In this document: piece by piece, positions 34,915-45,724 of the stretch | How the letters are laid out: each line of letters starts with the position of its first letter | How positions within the stretch are numbered: the stretch's first letter is position 1 | Assembly: GCF_036850765.1 (NCBI RefSeq) | Contig: NC_089490.1 | Span: 295,784,982-295,848,981, forward strand | From: Saccopteryx bilineata | Taxonomy: Eukaryota; Chordata; Mammalia; Chiroptera; Emballonuridae | Reading direction: 5' to 3' | Length of the DNA stretch: 64,000 nt | Position numbers and translations under genes: made by a program | Notes under the pieces: generated by a model | What the model was told of the DNA's origin: nothing | What the model saw: the letters and a program-made list of their open reading frames with translations, nothing else | The model's database searches: none

Positions 34915-35080
34915 CAAATGATGAAACTTCCAACTTGACCATTAGTAGTTATGAGTCCTTGAGATAGCTAGTTCCTCAAGTTCTTTAGACTTCAGTCTTT
35001 TCAGGTATAAAAATAAAGATTGAAAGTGCTAGATTGTTATGTGGATCATATGAAAAACCATAGGCAAAACCATTGGGGAT
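34915..35080 (-). repeat. MIR fragment, reverse
   Basis: 'GAGTCCTTGAGATAGCTAGT', 'AGACTTCAGTCTTTTCAGGT' and 'ATAAAAATAAAGATTG' follow the reversed MIR order. Confidence 0.6.
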
Positions 35081-35188
35081 GCTAGCTCTCAAATAGTAAG
35101 CTTTTAGTATGTTAGTTTGCCTTTCTTTTACCATAAAATGCCTTACATTTTCTATAAAACTATGAAATACCTTTTCCATTGTTTTTTT

Positions 35189-35543
35189 TGTTCGTTTTAT
35201 TATTTTTTTGTTTGTGTTTTTTTAGTGGGGGGGCAGGCAGACAGGAAGGGAGAGAGATGACAAGCATCAACTCATAGTTGCGGTGCCTTAGTTGGTCATT
35301 GATTGCTTTATCATATGTGCCTTGACCAGGCAGCTGAGCCAGTGACCCCCTTGCTCAAGCCAGTGACCTTGGGCTCAAGCCAGTGACCCAGGGCTTCAAG
35401 CCAGCAACCTTTGGGCTCAAGCCAGTGACCATGGGGTCATGTCTATGATCCCATGCTCAAGCCAGCAACCTCGAGGTTTCGAACCTGGGTCCTCAGCATC
35501 CCAGGCCAATGCTCTATCCATTGCACCACTGCCTGGTCAGCCC
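35189..35543 (-). mobile_element. Bat tRNA-derived SINE with five internal units, reverse
   Basis: T-rich start, 'GGCAGGCAGACAGGAAGGGA', then five units of about 20 bp close to CTCAAGCCAGTGACCTTGGG between 35350 and 35480, and the reversed head 'ATTGCACCACTGCCTGGTCA'. Duplicated target CCATTGTTTTTTT / CCATTGTATTTTT. Same lineage as 28511-28832 but with more units. Confidence 0.9.
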
Positions 35544-35559
35544 CCATTGTATTTTTAAG

Positions 35560-36030
35560 AATAGGTAAGATTTCCCAAACCAGATTTTCTATAAAATTCT
35601 TAACAAGAGAAATAAATCTTTAAATGCCCCAAGTAACCTTTTTTGCATAGGAATATTTACTACTTCTAGGAATGTTTTAATATTTGAAATATATAGCTTT
35701 TAATATACGATATACAATGATCAACTCTGACATCAAGTGAATATTCTTTAAAACCAATTTTTCCTTCCCTAAGGATATAATCCTGCCTTCTTGGTAAAGT
35801 GATTTCATATAGATATAAAAGTTAGCCTTGCACATAAATCAGAGAGAGAAAATTAGATATAAATATGCCATGCCCTTTTTTTCTATTTGTTATACATATC
35901 AAACTTTATGCGTTTTTATTTTGCCTGAGCTAATGCTACAAAAAGTTTCATAATTAAAAAGAATTCCAAAAGAGTACACTGAATTAGGCTTAACATGAAA
36001 GTGTTTCCTTTCGATGACTCAGATATCAGT
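35560..36030. other. Unique AT-rich DNA
   Basis: No gene or repeat recognised. Confidence 0.5.
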
Positions 36031-36270
36031 ACAATAAGAATCATCTCTTGGGTGCAAGTTCAGTGCTAATCCTTTAGTATATTCATCTCACTTAATCCTC
36101 TCAATGTTTTAAAAATGTAATTATAAAAATATTTAGATTCATTGTACAAATGAGAAAATTGAGATTCAAAGAAGTTAAGAAACTTATTTAAGGTGGAACA
36201 AGTAATTAATGATAGTTTTATAACATAAATCAAAGTCCATCTAGGTCCACATAGGCTCTCTTCATTAACT
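36030..36270 (+). repeat. MIR element
   Basis: 'TTCATCTCACTTAATCCTCT', 'ACAAATGAGAAAATTGAGAT' and 'TCAAAGAAGTTAAGAAACTT' match MIR core text in forward orientation. AT-diverged. Confidence 0.7.
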
Positions 36271-36437
36271 CCACATGGCAAAAATAAAATTAAGCCCACC
36301 TAATACATACTTAGGTCATCTTCTGTATTTAGTATTTTATGCTTTATCCTGATTAATCCATGATCGTTAGATATTTGAGAGACTTTTTCAAAGTCTTTGT
36401 TTTTTGAGATAAAGTCCTTTTCCCTTCTGCAACACCT

Positions 36438-36457
36438 TCATCTCTCTCTCTTTCTCC

Positions 36458-36541
<84 letters not shown>
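36438..36541 (+). repeat. (CT)n passing into (CA)n
   Basis: Imperfect then perfect CT dinucleotide run, including CTCTTTCT variants, followed directly by CACACACACACACA. The homopyrimidine strand makes it a candidate for triplex (H-DNA) formation. Confidence 0.95.
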
Positions 36542-36739
36542 CCTAGGTTTTTAGCAACCTCTTCACTCTCTCAATCTATACAGTGTCTTTCAGTACCTGA
36601 AAAAAATATCTCCCATGTTCCTTCCCAGTTGACTCAAGTAGTGGAAATTTGTTTAAAAGCTCTTTGAAAATGAAGCAGATTTCAGGACACCGGTTCATAG
36701 TGGGGGGTAAAGATTGCTCTTAAGGCTACCTTGATGTAT

Positions 36740-37045
36740 TTTCACCCCCTTTTCTTTAACTGCTTTGCTCACAGTGCTCTGAGTATTTATTTCCCCTTGA
36801 AGAATTTGTTGTTGCAGAAATTAATTATATTGCTACTAATAAAATTAGGATTTCAGAAAAACGGGAGCTTTGTAACATTATCCCTGCTCCTGGGAATTAT
36901 TCTTGTGCTCTCTAATGTGGAATTTAAGAGTTGTATAAATCCAGTACTTTGTTTAAATAGTGTAATGAGATTCTTATTTTATTCATTTTTTGTAACTATT
37001 TGTAAAATGTGCAGTTCTCGGTGATTTAATTCTTAAAAAACTAAT
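36740..37045. other. Candidate conserved non-coding element
   Basis: Repeat-free stretch with 'GAAATTAATTATATTGC', 'CTACTAATAAAATTAGG' and 'CTCTAATGTGGAATTTAAG', a homeodomain-like motif texture. It has an open frame of 97 codons of hydrophobic composition, judged accidental in AT-rich DNA. Confidence 0.2.
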
Positions 37046-37419
37046 TTGTGTGCTATAGCATGATTTGTCTTTCGTTAACTTCCATTAAAATTACCCTTTG
37101 GTTTTGGTGGTATATGTTGAACTGGGTTTCCTGTGGGCATCTCTGGATGAAATGCATATTTAATTGTGTTCAATATAATGATTACTAATGAGTGAATGAG
37201 TAAAAAAAATGAAGAGGGTAGATATTTTCATGAGTCTTTCATTTAGAAGGCAGAAATTTTAAATACCATAAAGGAGATTAAAATGTGTTTTCCCAAGTAA
37301 TTATTATTAACACTCCACTTTATTGTTGAGAAACAGAGCAGTGCTGCACAGAGAAGGGTCTACCGATGCTAACAGTGATTGCAGTGTGAGTGGCAGGGAT
37401 GAGTAATAATGAAAGAGCA

Positions 37420-37620
37420 GTGACCAAAATGTACTCACTGTGCCTATGGGCCCGACATCAGGACATCAGCTCGTTTAATCCTCACAAGGACCTGTAGACA
37501 TGTGTGATTATTATCCCCATTTCACAAATGAGAGAACTTAAATTTTTATGAGGTTAAATAACTCATCTAAAGTCACATGAATACCTAGAGGTAGAGTGAA
37601 ATACTAAGTTTGCAGAGACA
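37420..37620 (+). repeat. MIR element
   Basis: 'GTTTAATCCTCACAAGGACC', 'TTATTATCCCCATTTCACAA', 'ATGAGAGAACTTAAA' and 'AAAGTCACATGAATACC' follow MIR from the core to its 3' side. Confidence 0.85.
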
Positions 37621-37727
37621 AGCTTTTAACTTACTACTGTTTATAGTTTTTATGAATATAACAAGTAATCACACAACATTTATATTTCAGTCTAGTTCTC
37701 TGTATTGTTTAGCTCATAATTCTAAGG

Positions 37728-37937
37728 CAGGGGTTCTCAACTAGGGGTGGTTCTGCCCCCAGGGAACACTTGGCATAGTCTGGAGGCATTTTTAGCTGTT
37801 ACACCTGGGAGGTACTACAGGATCTAATGGGTAGAAGCCAGAGACTTTGCTATACATCCTGCAATTCGCCCGACAGCCTCCACTGATAAAGAATTGCCTG
37901 GCCCAAAAGTCCATAGCGCTGAGATTGTGACACCTTG
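37728..37937 (+). mobile_element. MER5A (hAT-Charlie non-autonomous transposon)
   Basis: 'CAGGGGTTCTCAACTAGGGG', 'GCCCCCAGGGAACACTTGGC', 'GTCTGGAGGCATTTTTAGCT' and 'CTGGCCCAAAAGTCCATAGC' match MER5A end to end. 8-bp sites TTCTAAGG (37720-37727) and TTTTAAGG (37938-37945) are a one-mismatch duplication. An old element, fixed early in placental mammals. Confidence 0.93.
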
Positions 37938-38180
37938 TTTTAAGGAGCTGTCCAGTAAATGATTTTCTGGTAAGCATGTCTTTATATGGTTTGATTTCTG
38001 TTCTAACTGCTCTGTTTTGATGCATAAATGACTGCGGGCCTTGTGTATATAGAAGAGACTGGATGAAATAAACACAGAAGGCTTACATCATCCCTTAGAG
38101 TCGTGAAGGATATAAGTACTGTATCCTTTGGGTTTGATATTATTATTGCTATAGATTCAACATGAGAGCTCAGTCTAGAC

Positions 38181-38392
38181 CAGTGGTCGGCAAACCGTGG
38201 CTCGCGGTCCACATGCGGCTCTTTGGCCCCTTGAGTGAGGCTCTTTGGCCAGCTTAGGAGTACCCTAATTAAGTTAATAACAATGTACCTACCTATATAG
38301 TTTAAGTTTAAAACATTTGGCTCTCAGATAAAATTTCAATTGTTATACTGTTGATATTTTGCTCTGTTGACTAACGAGTTTGCCGACCACTG
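38181..38392 (-). mobile_element. SPIN-like non-autonomous hAT transposon
   Basis: 212 bp. Left end CAGTGGTCGGCAAACCGTGG and right end 'ACTAACGAGTTTGCCGACCACTG' (in parts) are inverted repeats. Body phrases 'GTACCTACCTATATAG', 'GGCTCTTTGGCCCCTTGAG' and 'TATACTGTTGATATTTTGCT' match recall of the SPIN (Space Invaders) hAT family, known for horizontal transfer between vertebrates. 8-bp target sites GTCTAGAC and CTCTAGAC differ only in the first base and carry the TCTAGA preference. No transposase. Confidence 0.88.
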
Positions 38393-39170
38393 CTCTAGAC
38401 TATACCAACTATGTTACACCTGAACGTCTGTACGGTTGGTATGATTTTCTCCATATTGTGCATAAGGAACCTAATAGTACAGATGTTAATAATAGTCAAC
38501 ATAAGAAACTTACAAACCTGCAAGAATTTTTTATGACTTTATTTGAGCCAAACTGTCAACCATTGCCAGGAAGCAAAGTCTCAATGAATTGAGAAAATGC
38601 TCTAGAAAATGGAGGTTTAACCACTTATTTTACTCATCAGAATCAATAGGGAAAGACGTAAGAGGGTTACATGACAATGACTGGTGATAGATTAGGGAGG
38701 TGGGAGAAAGCAAAACAGGGAAATCTCTGGGATTGGATAAAAAGTAAAAATGTCTACACTGAAACTTCTTTTACAGAGGCCGGAATAAGGTAGTTAATAG
38801 TTACCACTAATGAACATGACAACAATGAGGGGGTTTGTGGTTCCTGCTCTGGTGGGGTGCCTTTCCCGCGAGGGGCAAGAAGAGAAATTGACCCTACATT
38901 TCAAAGGCATGTTATTGGGTATGTTATTGTAGATGCAAAAGACAACAGACAGGCTCCTTTAAGGTAAACATTGACCTTTGTTAGAGAAAAATACCTCCCT
39001 AGGACATGACTACCCATCTTGAACTGCTTTTAGTTAAACAGTTTTAATTTCAGACCATCCTGTGTGGTGACCTTAGGTCTCTGAGTCTGCAAGGCCACCA
39101 TGCAGGCCTCCCCTGAGCTTGTCAGGTCAGCATGCGGCCCCTTTTTCGTCCACATTGTGGTACATGTTCA
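38393..39170. other. Unclassified DNA, possibly old repeat
   Basis: No gene. Sections near 38760-39120 have mixed composition and could be a degraded retroviral or other repeat remnant, but no family was recognised. Confidence 0.3.
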
Positions 39171-39174
39171 AATG

Positions 39175-39335
39175 TTCATGGCATCTGGTATGATTGGTAT
39201 GATTTTCTCATCTTGTGCAAAGGAACCTGGAGGACAGAATTAATCACTTTCCTAGATTTGCATAGCTCATTAGTAGATGGAGCAAGAATCACATCCCAAA
39301 TACTGACTCTGTTCACCACACCCCAGAAATAACCA
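39175..39335 (+). repeat. Probable MIR fragment
   Basis: 'TTTGCATAGCTCATTAGTAG', 'ATGGAGCAAGAATCACATCC' and 'ACTGACTCTGTTCACCACAC' match the later part of MIR. Confidence 0.5.
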
Positions 39336-39569
39336 GCAGGAGAAATGTCGAGTCCTGAGTTCTGCCCTAATCCTTCACTGTACTAAAGTGAGCTTTTTCT
39401 TCCAATAAAGTCTTAATACTTTCCAACTTCAACATGATTGAGTATCCCATTGGATATGAGAGTTTGAGAAAATAAAATGTGCTCGCTTCACCCAAGAAAA
39501 GTAATAAGTCTCTCTCATAAACAGGGTATAAAATATAGTATTTATTTAGGATGATGATGAGTGATTGTC

Positions 39570-39675
39570 TCTTCTAATCAGGCACAGAGAGGTTGTGTGC
39601 CTTAACTGTGCTCACACAGCAAGTTAGGGGAAGTCTGTGATCAGGGCCCATCCTCCAACTCTAGTCTCTCTTAGC
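39570..39675 (+). repeat. MIR fragment
   Basis: 'GGCACAGAGAGGTTGTGTGC', 'CTCACACAGCAAGTTAGGGG' and 'GATCAGGGCCCATCCTCCAA' are MIR core to 3' text. Confidence 0.7.
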
Positions 39676-39679
39676 TCCT

Positions 39680-40413
39680 TCCCACAGTGTCCCCACCCCT
39701 CTGAGTGGTCCTCCCTGCAGCGTGGCTGACCGTAAGAAAGCTGTTGGTTTTTCTTCCTCTTGATCTGTTGAAATGCTTTCACAAACTGGGGACACAAACT
39801 CATTATCTTCTTTATTTTCGGAAATTGTTTAGGACTGCAAATATGTTGTAGAAAATTAGTCCTTTGAAGAAGAAAGATGAGAAAGCACATGAAAATTCCA
39901 CAATCCTCATTTTATTGTGTAGTCAAATCACTCTGTAAAACTAATTAAGGAGTTTGCAGTATTTGATGCGCCTCAGAATCAAATATGAGGAAATGTGATC
40001 TCATGACTTTCATAAGAAAATGGTGAGGCTGTTCAAACCACAGAATCCCAAAGCCTGGAAATTACTCCTCCCTGGAAACTGCACCGCTTCCTCCCGAGCA
40101 TGGCGTGCTACCTGCAGACACATCACCCTTAACACGGGGCTCCTCCGACTTCAAAACGGACGCTCTCTCTATTTAGGTCACATGTAAACTCAGAGAAAAG
40201 AGTGGAGGCTTCTTCTCCCCCTTTCCCACTTCATCCCCTTTCTTAAATTGAGCAAGAGATGAGAGAAGAGGAACAGGAGCAGGGCACCCTCCTCTCATCA
40301 GCTCCCATTTCCCAAACCTCTCTCACGCGCTGCACTCCCTGGGGAATGTGGAAGATAACCGATTGTAGTTTGGGAAAAAAATATCGGAACTTCTATATTA
40401 ATTTTGTCACATA
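39680..40413. other. Unique DNA
   Basis: No gene or repeat recognised. A GC-balanced patch at 40080-40340 has short open frames only. Confidence 0.5.
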
Positions 40414-40415
40414 TA

Positions 40416-40492
40416 GACTGCTCACAAAAATCAGGGGATATTTCAAAATTAATATGAAGCAATAAAATATCCCCTAATTTTTGTGAGCAGTG
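40416..40492. mobile_element. 77-bp mariner-type MITE (hairpin)
   Basis: Left arm reads ACTGCTCACAAAAATCAGGG and the right arm is its complement, 'CCCTAATTTTTGTGAGCAGT'. The arms pair over about 28 bp with two mismatches, separated by about 20 bp. TA dinucleotides flank both sides (40414-40415 and 40493-40494), as expected for Tc1/mariner insertion. No coding capacity. The family could not be named. Confidence 0.88.
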
Positions 40493-40499
40493 TACTTAT

Positions 40500-40955
40500 A
40501 TTTTTGATTCGATATCATATACTGTATGTTTGTACAGAAGTACATGGATATGATTAATAAATAAACATACATATTAGGGTGTGGCATGCTTTATAATTTT
40601 TGAAGGTCATTGTTCTGTAGGTTCTGAGACAGAAGCATTTTCTGCCTCGTTTCCAAGTTCCGGAACATACACGGCTCCCTTCCCCGCAGGGCACCAGAGC
40701 CCAGCACCCGAGTCGGATCTTCACCTCCTTCAAACCCTCCCAGCCAAGGGTCCCTCCACTACTGACATCTCTGTGACCTTCAACCCCAACTTTATTTTAG
40801 TATAGATCCCACCCATGAGCTGTCATTGTGCTCCTTAGACAGTCCCTGACTATCAACTGCCGGCCTCCTGGAGCCCCCGCCTCCCAAGGTAAGGGGTTCT
40901 AGCTGAGCGGCCCACATCTGGACAAGCAAGGCTTGGGAACCCCAGAACAGCTCTT
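40500..40955. other. Unique DNA
   Basis: No gene or repeat recognised. Short proline- and serine-rich frames are compositional. Confidence 0.5.
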
Positions 40956-40959
40956 GTGC

Positions 40960-41412
40960 AGGCTGTCACAGCGTAGTGGCTGAAAACAATACAGCTTTTT
41001 ATGTTACAATTTCCTAGGTCAAAAGTCTCACTGGGCTAGAATCATTGCGTGGGCAGGGCTGTGCTCCTTTGGAAGACTGTGGGGGAAGATCCATCTCCTT
41101 TCTTCCTACAACTTCGACGGGCCGCCTGCATTCCTTGGCTCATGAACCCTATGCATCTTGAGAGCAAGCAGCGCAGCATCCTCAAATCTCTTTCAGTCTG
41201 ACTTGGGCTCACCATCCCATCTCCTTCTCTGACGCCCCCCAACACACACACCTCCCTCTTGTGAGGATACTGTGCCTACATGTAAACCCATGCAAATAAT
41301 CTCCATATCTCAAGATCCTTAACTTAATCTCTGCCACTTAAGGTAACATATTCACAGGTCCTGGGGATTGGAACGTGGACATCTTTAGGGGACCATTATT
41401 CTGCTAACCACA
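40960..41412 (-). mobile_element. MLT1-family LTR (MaLR), reverse
   Basis: Reverse-oriented order: 'GTGGCTGAAAACAATACAG', 'GGGCAGGGCTGTGCTCC', 'TTCCTTGGCTCATGAACCC', 'CACAGGTCCTGGGGATTGGA', 'GGACATCTTTAGGGGACCAT'. Old solo LTR, no internal genes. Confidence 0.85.
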
Positions 41413-41648
41413 GACCCCCATGCCAGACTTCGGAGATCAATCATCTGGAGAAGCTGCATTCACCCTGATTCCAAACCTGGAGGAATGGAAAACAGTATGA
41501 CCCCAGGGTTAGATTCACCTACATCCCCATCCCAGGTTGTCCGATAGCAAAGTTGTGTGGTCAAATCACTCTGTAAAACTAATAACTGTTTCCTTACCAA
41601 TAACATAGAGAAATTCATACCTTATGTAGGTATAAAAACACACAAGTA

Positions 41649-42014
41649 GCCCTGGCCGATTGGCTCAGTGGTAGAGCGTCGGCCTGGCGTGCAGGAGTCC
41701 TGGGTTCAATTCCAGGCCAGGGCACACAGGAGAAGCGCCCATCTGCTTCTCCACCCCTCCCCCTCTCCTTCCTCTCTGTCTCTCTCTTCCTCTCCTGCAG
41801 CCAAGGCTCCATTGGAGCAAAGTTGGCCCAGATGCTGAGGATGGCTCTGTGGCCTCTGCCTCAGGCACTAGAATGGCTCTGGTTGCAGCAGAGCAACACC
41901 CCAGATGGGCAGAGCATTGCCCCCTGGTGGGCATGCCTGGTGGATCCCGGTCAGGTGCATGCAGGAGTCTGTCTGACTGCCTCCCCATTTCCAACTTCAG
42001 GAAAAAAAAACCCC
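41649..42014 (+). mobile_element. Rhin-1-type SINE, first of a tandem pair
   Basis: Starts GCCCTGGCCGATTGGCTCAG, with a B box GGTTCAATTCC near 41703 and a body as in the copy at 189. Ends in A9 and CCCC. Left site ACAAGTAG (41642-41649). Followed without a gap by a second copy in the same orientation. Confidence 0.93.
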
Positions 42015-42023
42015 ACAAAAGTA

Positions 42024-42417
42024 GGCCCTGGCCGGTTGGCTCAGCGATAGAGCGTCTGCCCAGTGTGTGGAAGTCCTGGGTTAGATTCCCGGCCAGGGCA
42101 CACAAGAGAAGCACCCATCTGCTTCTCCATCCCTCCTACTCTCCTTTCTCTCTGTCTCTCTCTTCCCCTCCCGCAGCCAAGCTTCATGGGAGAAAAGTTG
42201 GCCCGGGTACTGAGGATGGCTCTGTGGCCTCTGCCTCAGGTGCTAGAATGGCTCTGGTTGCAGCAGAGCAACGCCCTAGATGGGCAGAGCATCCCCCCTG
42301 GTGGGCATGCCGGGTGGATCCTGGTCCAGCGCATGCAGGAGTCTGTCTGTCTGCCGCCCCCTCCCCTACCCCTACCTCCCATCCCCACTTCTCACTTCTG
42401 AAAAATACCAAAAAAAT
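42024..42417 (+). mobile_element. Rhin-1-type SINE, second of a tandem pair
   Basis: Starts GGCCCTGGCCGGTTGGCTCA. Ten-base sites ACAAAAGTAG lie on both sides (42015-42024 and 42418-42427, the first overlapping the SINE's first G). The long 192-codon frame crossing both SINEs is an artefact. Confidence 0.93.
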
Positions 42418-42429
42418 ACAAAAGTAGCT

Positions 42430-45400
42430 AGTATCATGACAGGCCTTTAGTAGGTATTCAATTAAAGGTTAGTTCTTTTTCCATTCTGATGCTATAGCTC
42501 CAATCTCATGGAACTAGTAATTAACTGTATGGCATTAACCATGTCACCTCTCTTAACCTACACAACAACCCATGAGCTCCACTGCATCTCCAAAGATTGA
42601 GTCTCGGGATGCTGAAGGGACTTAATCCAGTGATAAAGGAAGAAGGGGCAAAGCACGCGTTTTGATTCCAAGTTCTGTGTTCTTCTGTTCTATATAGCAG
42701 ACCACTTGTTCTCCACTTCTGGTCACCATACTGGTTAGGAATGAAATGTTTGGCCGGAGTAGATTGGTGTATAGGAAATGAGGCATATTGCTCATTATAA
42801 TTGTAAAGTCTGCAGAAAACCAAAACAGATGAGTAAACGGAGGCTCAGGAAAATATTTTCTCTGTGGAGCCCTTCTGCATTTGTAACAAGGTGTTACAGC
42901 AGCTCGGCTCTTCTGACTGGGCAGCTGGTGCCAATCTGGAAGCTTCTGTAAGTCTCTAGTTCCCTCGATATTATTGGCTAAACCAATAAGTGTGGTTAAT
43001 TTATAAATATTTTATGTAAAAAGAATTGTAGCTCTGAAAATATTTGTGAGAATTAAAGAAGGTTCAGGGTCCACCTAAGGATTTCTTAAGGCAAGAATTA
43101 ACTAAGAGAAAGAGAAATCCAGTTGCCTACAACCATAGCAACTGAATAAACATTTCATTAACTATTAGGGAAAGCAAAAAGAAGTATCTGTTTGCTTTTG
43201 TTGTTCTGAACTGGGATTATGAAGGTGCAGTGTAATTATGGCCTGATGCTTTCTGCCCTTGGTAACAGTGAGGTACTTTGCTATCCATTCTCCTGGCTGG
43301 TGATTAACAGACTCTCGACGTGTAGGCTGGTATGACAATTAGGATTCAGCAGTGTTATCTGTTTCATAATTAAATTCTGTTTTCCATATCCTTTGAACGC
43401 TGTATTTGAGTTTAATTGCCAATGCTATCTCTACTACCACTGTCCCTTGTCTCCACTACAAAGTCAGGATAACAATGGTCGCACTCATTGCAGAAAGCCC
43501 CAGTTGAAAAAATGTGCTTTCTCTTTGCACAGAAAGCCCTGAAGTCCCAATGTAGAAGTAGAATGTAGTTAAGAAGTCTAGGACCTGTGTATTCCTCCAA
43601 GCACTCATTCAGGGTAATGTCTGGGTATACTTGCAAATTAAAAGATCAGCTCACTATACATGGGGAGAAAAGTCCTTTCTGTCCCTTTGATAACTGCTCC
43701 AGAAAGACAGAGAAAACACACTAAGGGGTGACAGATGTTGCACAAACACACAGTGCACAGGCTTCTCTGTGTAGCCATCACAGACAGAGAATAATCTCAA
43801 AAACCCGGGCTTATTTCCACTCACTGCCAGAGAAATAGTTTCTGTTAAACAGCATTAAAATACACTCCCAACTTATTTTTAAGAGAGACTGCAGAAGCAT
43901 TAGGCTTCCTCAACAGGCATATTGTCTTGTTTCATCTTTAAGAAATCAACAGGTGTCTAAGACCTTGAGATGATGTACGTATGAAAAACAAGCAGAAAAG
44001 AAAGAAATGCTCCATGAAAAATGGAAATGATAAAAGAAATGTTCACAACTCACTTGCAGCATCTGATCCTGATCCTCACACAGCACAACACACCTATTCA
44101 GTTTAGTCACCATCAAGATATCAAGATAGCACGGAAGGGAAATTTGAGAGGCAGACAGGGCTAGTTTAAAAATATAGTACACCGTCCAGGTAAAAATGTG
44201 ATGTGAATTACTAAACAATAGTAGGAAATTTTATAAAATGTAAATGAAAAGACTGACATGAATCTTTGTGCAATACGCTTAAAGCCATGTTAAGACAATC
44301 AAACTTTAAAATTTAATATCTACACACGTAAAGACAATGCTGGGAGCATGATGTGCTCTTTTTAATTTACTTCCACTCACACGATTATATTTTAATTATA
44401 GTTTTCATTTGTTGAAAGTATATTCTAATGCAACATTTTCCTTTTCTTCTGAGTAACAGTCTCCAAGACCTCATTTTCATCCTTAGAGAATTCAGCCTGT
44501 AGTGATTTAAGGGCCAAACGGTCAAACTCTTTTTCACAGGTCACTCACGATGCAATTAGAATGAAAACATGCACATGAACTTGGTATTTTAGGCAAATCA
44601 TGTGTGTCTATATAGAGGTATAGAAATAAGGAGAAGAGTGGCCTGGAGCCTCTAGAATTGTGTCTTCATTTGGCTTTGAGAGTTTCTTTCCTTTTCTATC
44701 TCCTTAACGGATGGCTGTTCCTTTGGGCCCGAATTCCTATGAATCATATTTAAAATGATTTCAGTTTCTTTTAAAATTGCATGTATGCTTCCTTTGTAAC
44801 TGAGCTACTGACATAGAGGGATATTACAATGTCCAGTTGCAGAATTCTTCCTTAAGGGGGAAAATATTCATGTAGGAAGCAGTGGAAGTAAGCCTACCAT
44901 AATTTTATTTCCTTTTAAATCACCCGGATTTGTTTCTCCTGTTCTCCGGGGATTCCTCTGTATCTCCCCATCCTTGACCTCTATGTCAAAGGACGTTTTC
45001 ACACTTCACAACTTAGACTTTACTATTTAGCTTCTACTTCTGGCCTCATGCTACTTTGTTTCCAACTCTTTAATTAGAAATGGTTAATTTGACTTCTTGT
45101 CTTAAGGCAAGGAGAAAATGAGTCTTAAACAGTATTAAGTTCCCATAAATATTTCACTGTATGCTAATTCCTGTGCTTCCAGCTGAGCTGTTTGAATTTC
45201 TCAAAAAAAAAGTGTTTCTGTTCCCCTCAATGAAATACATAACTGGAAAACAGTAAAATAATTATCATTTTTACTGCCCAGCACTTTTTTTTTCCAAACT
45301 TAAAGTCTGGACATTTAATTTTCCCTTCCACAATGTACAGAACCCAAGTCCAGTGTGTGGACACCCTGTCCCAGGGCAGAAACACCTGAGAAGACGGGGC

Positions 45401-45720
45401 TCTGGAGAAATCTTGGAGCTCCCTCATATGGACACATGTTTAACGCACCCCTAAGCTCTAGAAAACGTTTTTGGCTGCACCTTCTGTCCAGGAGAGAAAC
45501 ACTTCATTGTCCCAACCGAGAAGCAGGCGTTTCTGCTTTAAGTTTAAAATATTCCAAAGGTAAATGAAAGTTTAAACTAGTGCTCCAAGTAAATGAATAT
45601 GAGTGGCCAGAAATAATGTCTCAGGTTTTTTGACTACTGGTTTTGCCTGTATGTCAGTATGAATTAATAATTACAATATATTTTACTCATTTAGATAAAA
45701 TGCTCATTGTTGAAGAAATT
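42430..45720. other. Mostly unique DNA
   Basis: No gene supported; no young repeat. A possible MIR remnant at 42540-42600 is too short to call. A candidate conserved stretch is listed separately. Confidence 0.55.
43205..43400. other. Candidate conserved non-coding element
   Basis: Repeat-free, with 'GTGTAATTATGGCCTGATGC', 'GGCTGGTGATTAACAGACTC' and 'TTTCATAATTAAATTCTG'. Motif-rich texture only. Confidence 0.25.
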
Positions 45721-45724
45721 ATAA

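Noticed and set aside
41849..42427. 192-codon open frame on the + strand
   Set aside because: It runs through two Rhin-1 SINEs, and matching frames recur in the other SINE copies; it is repeat sequence, not a gene.
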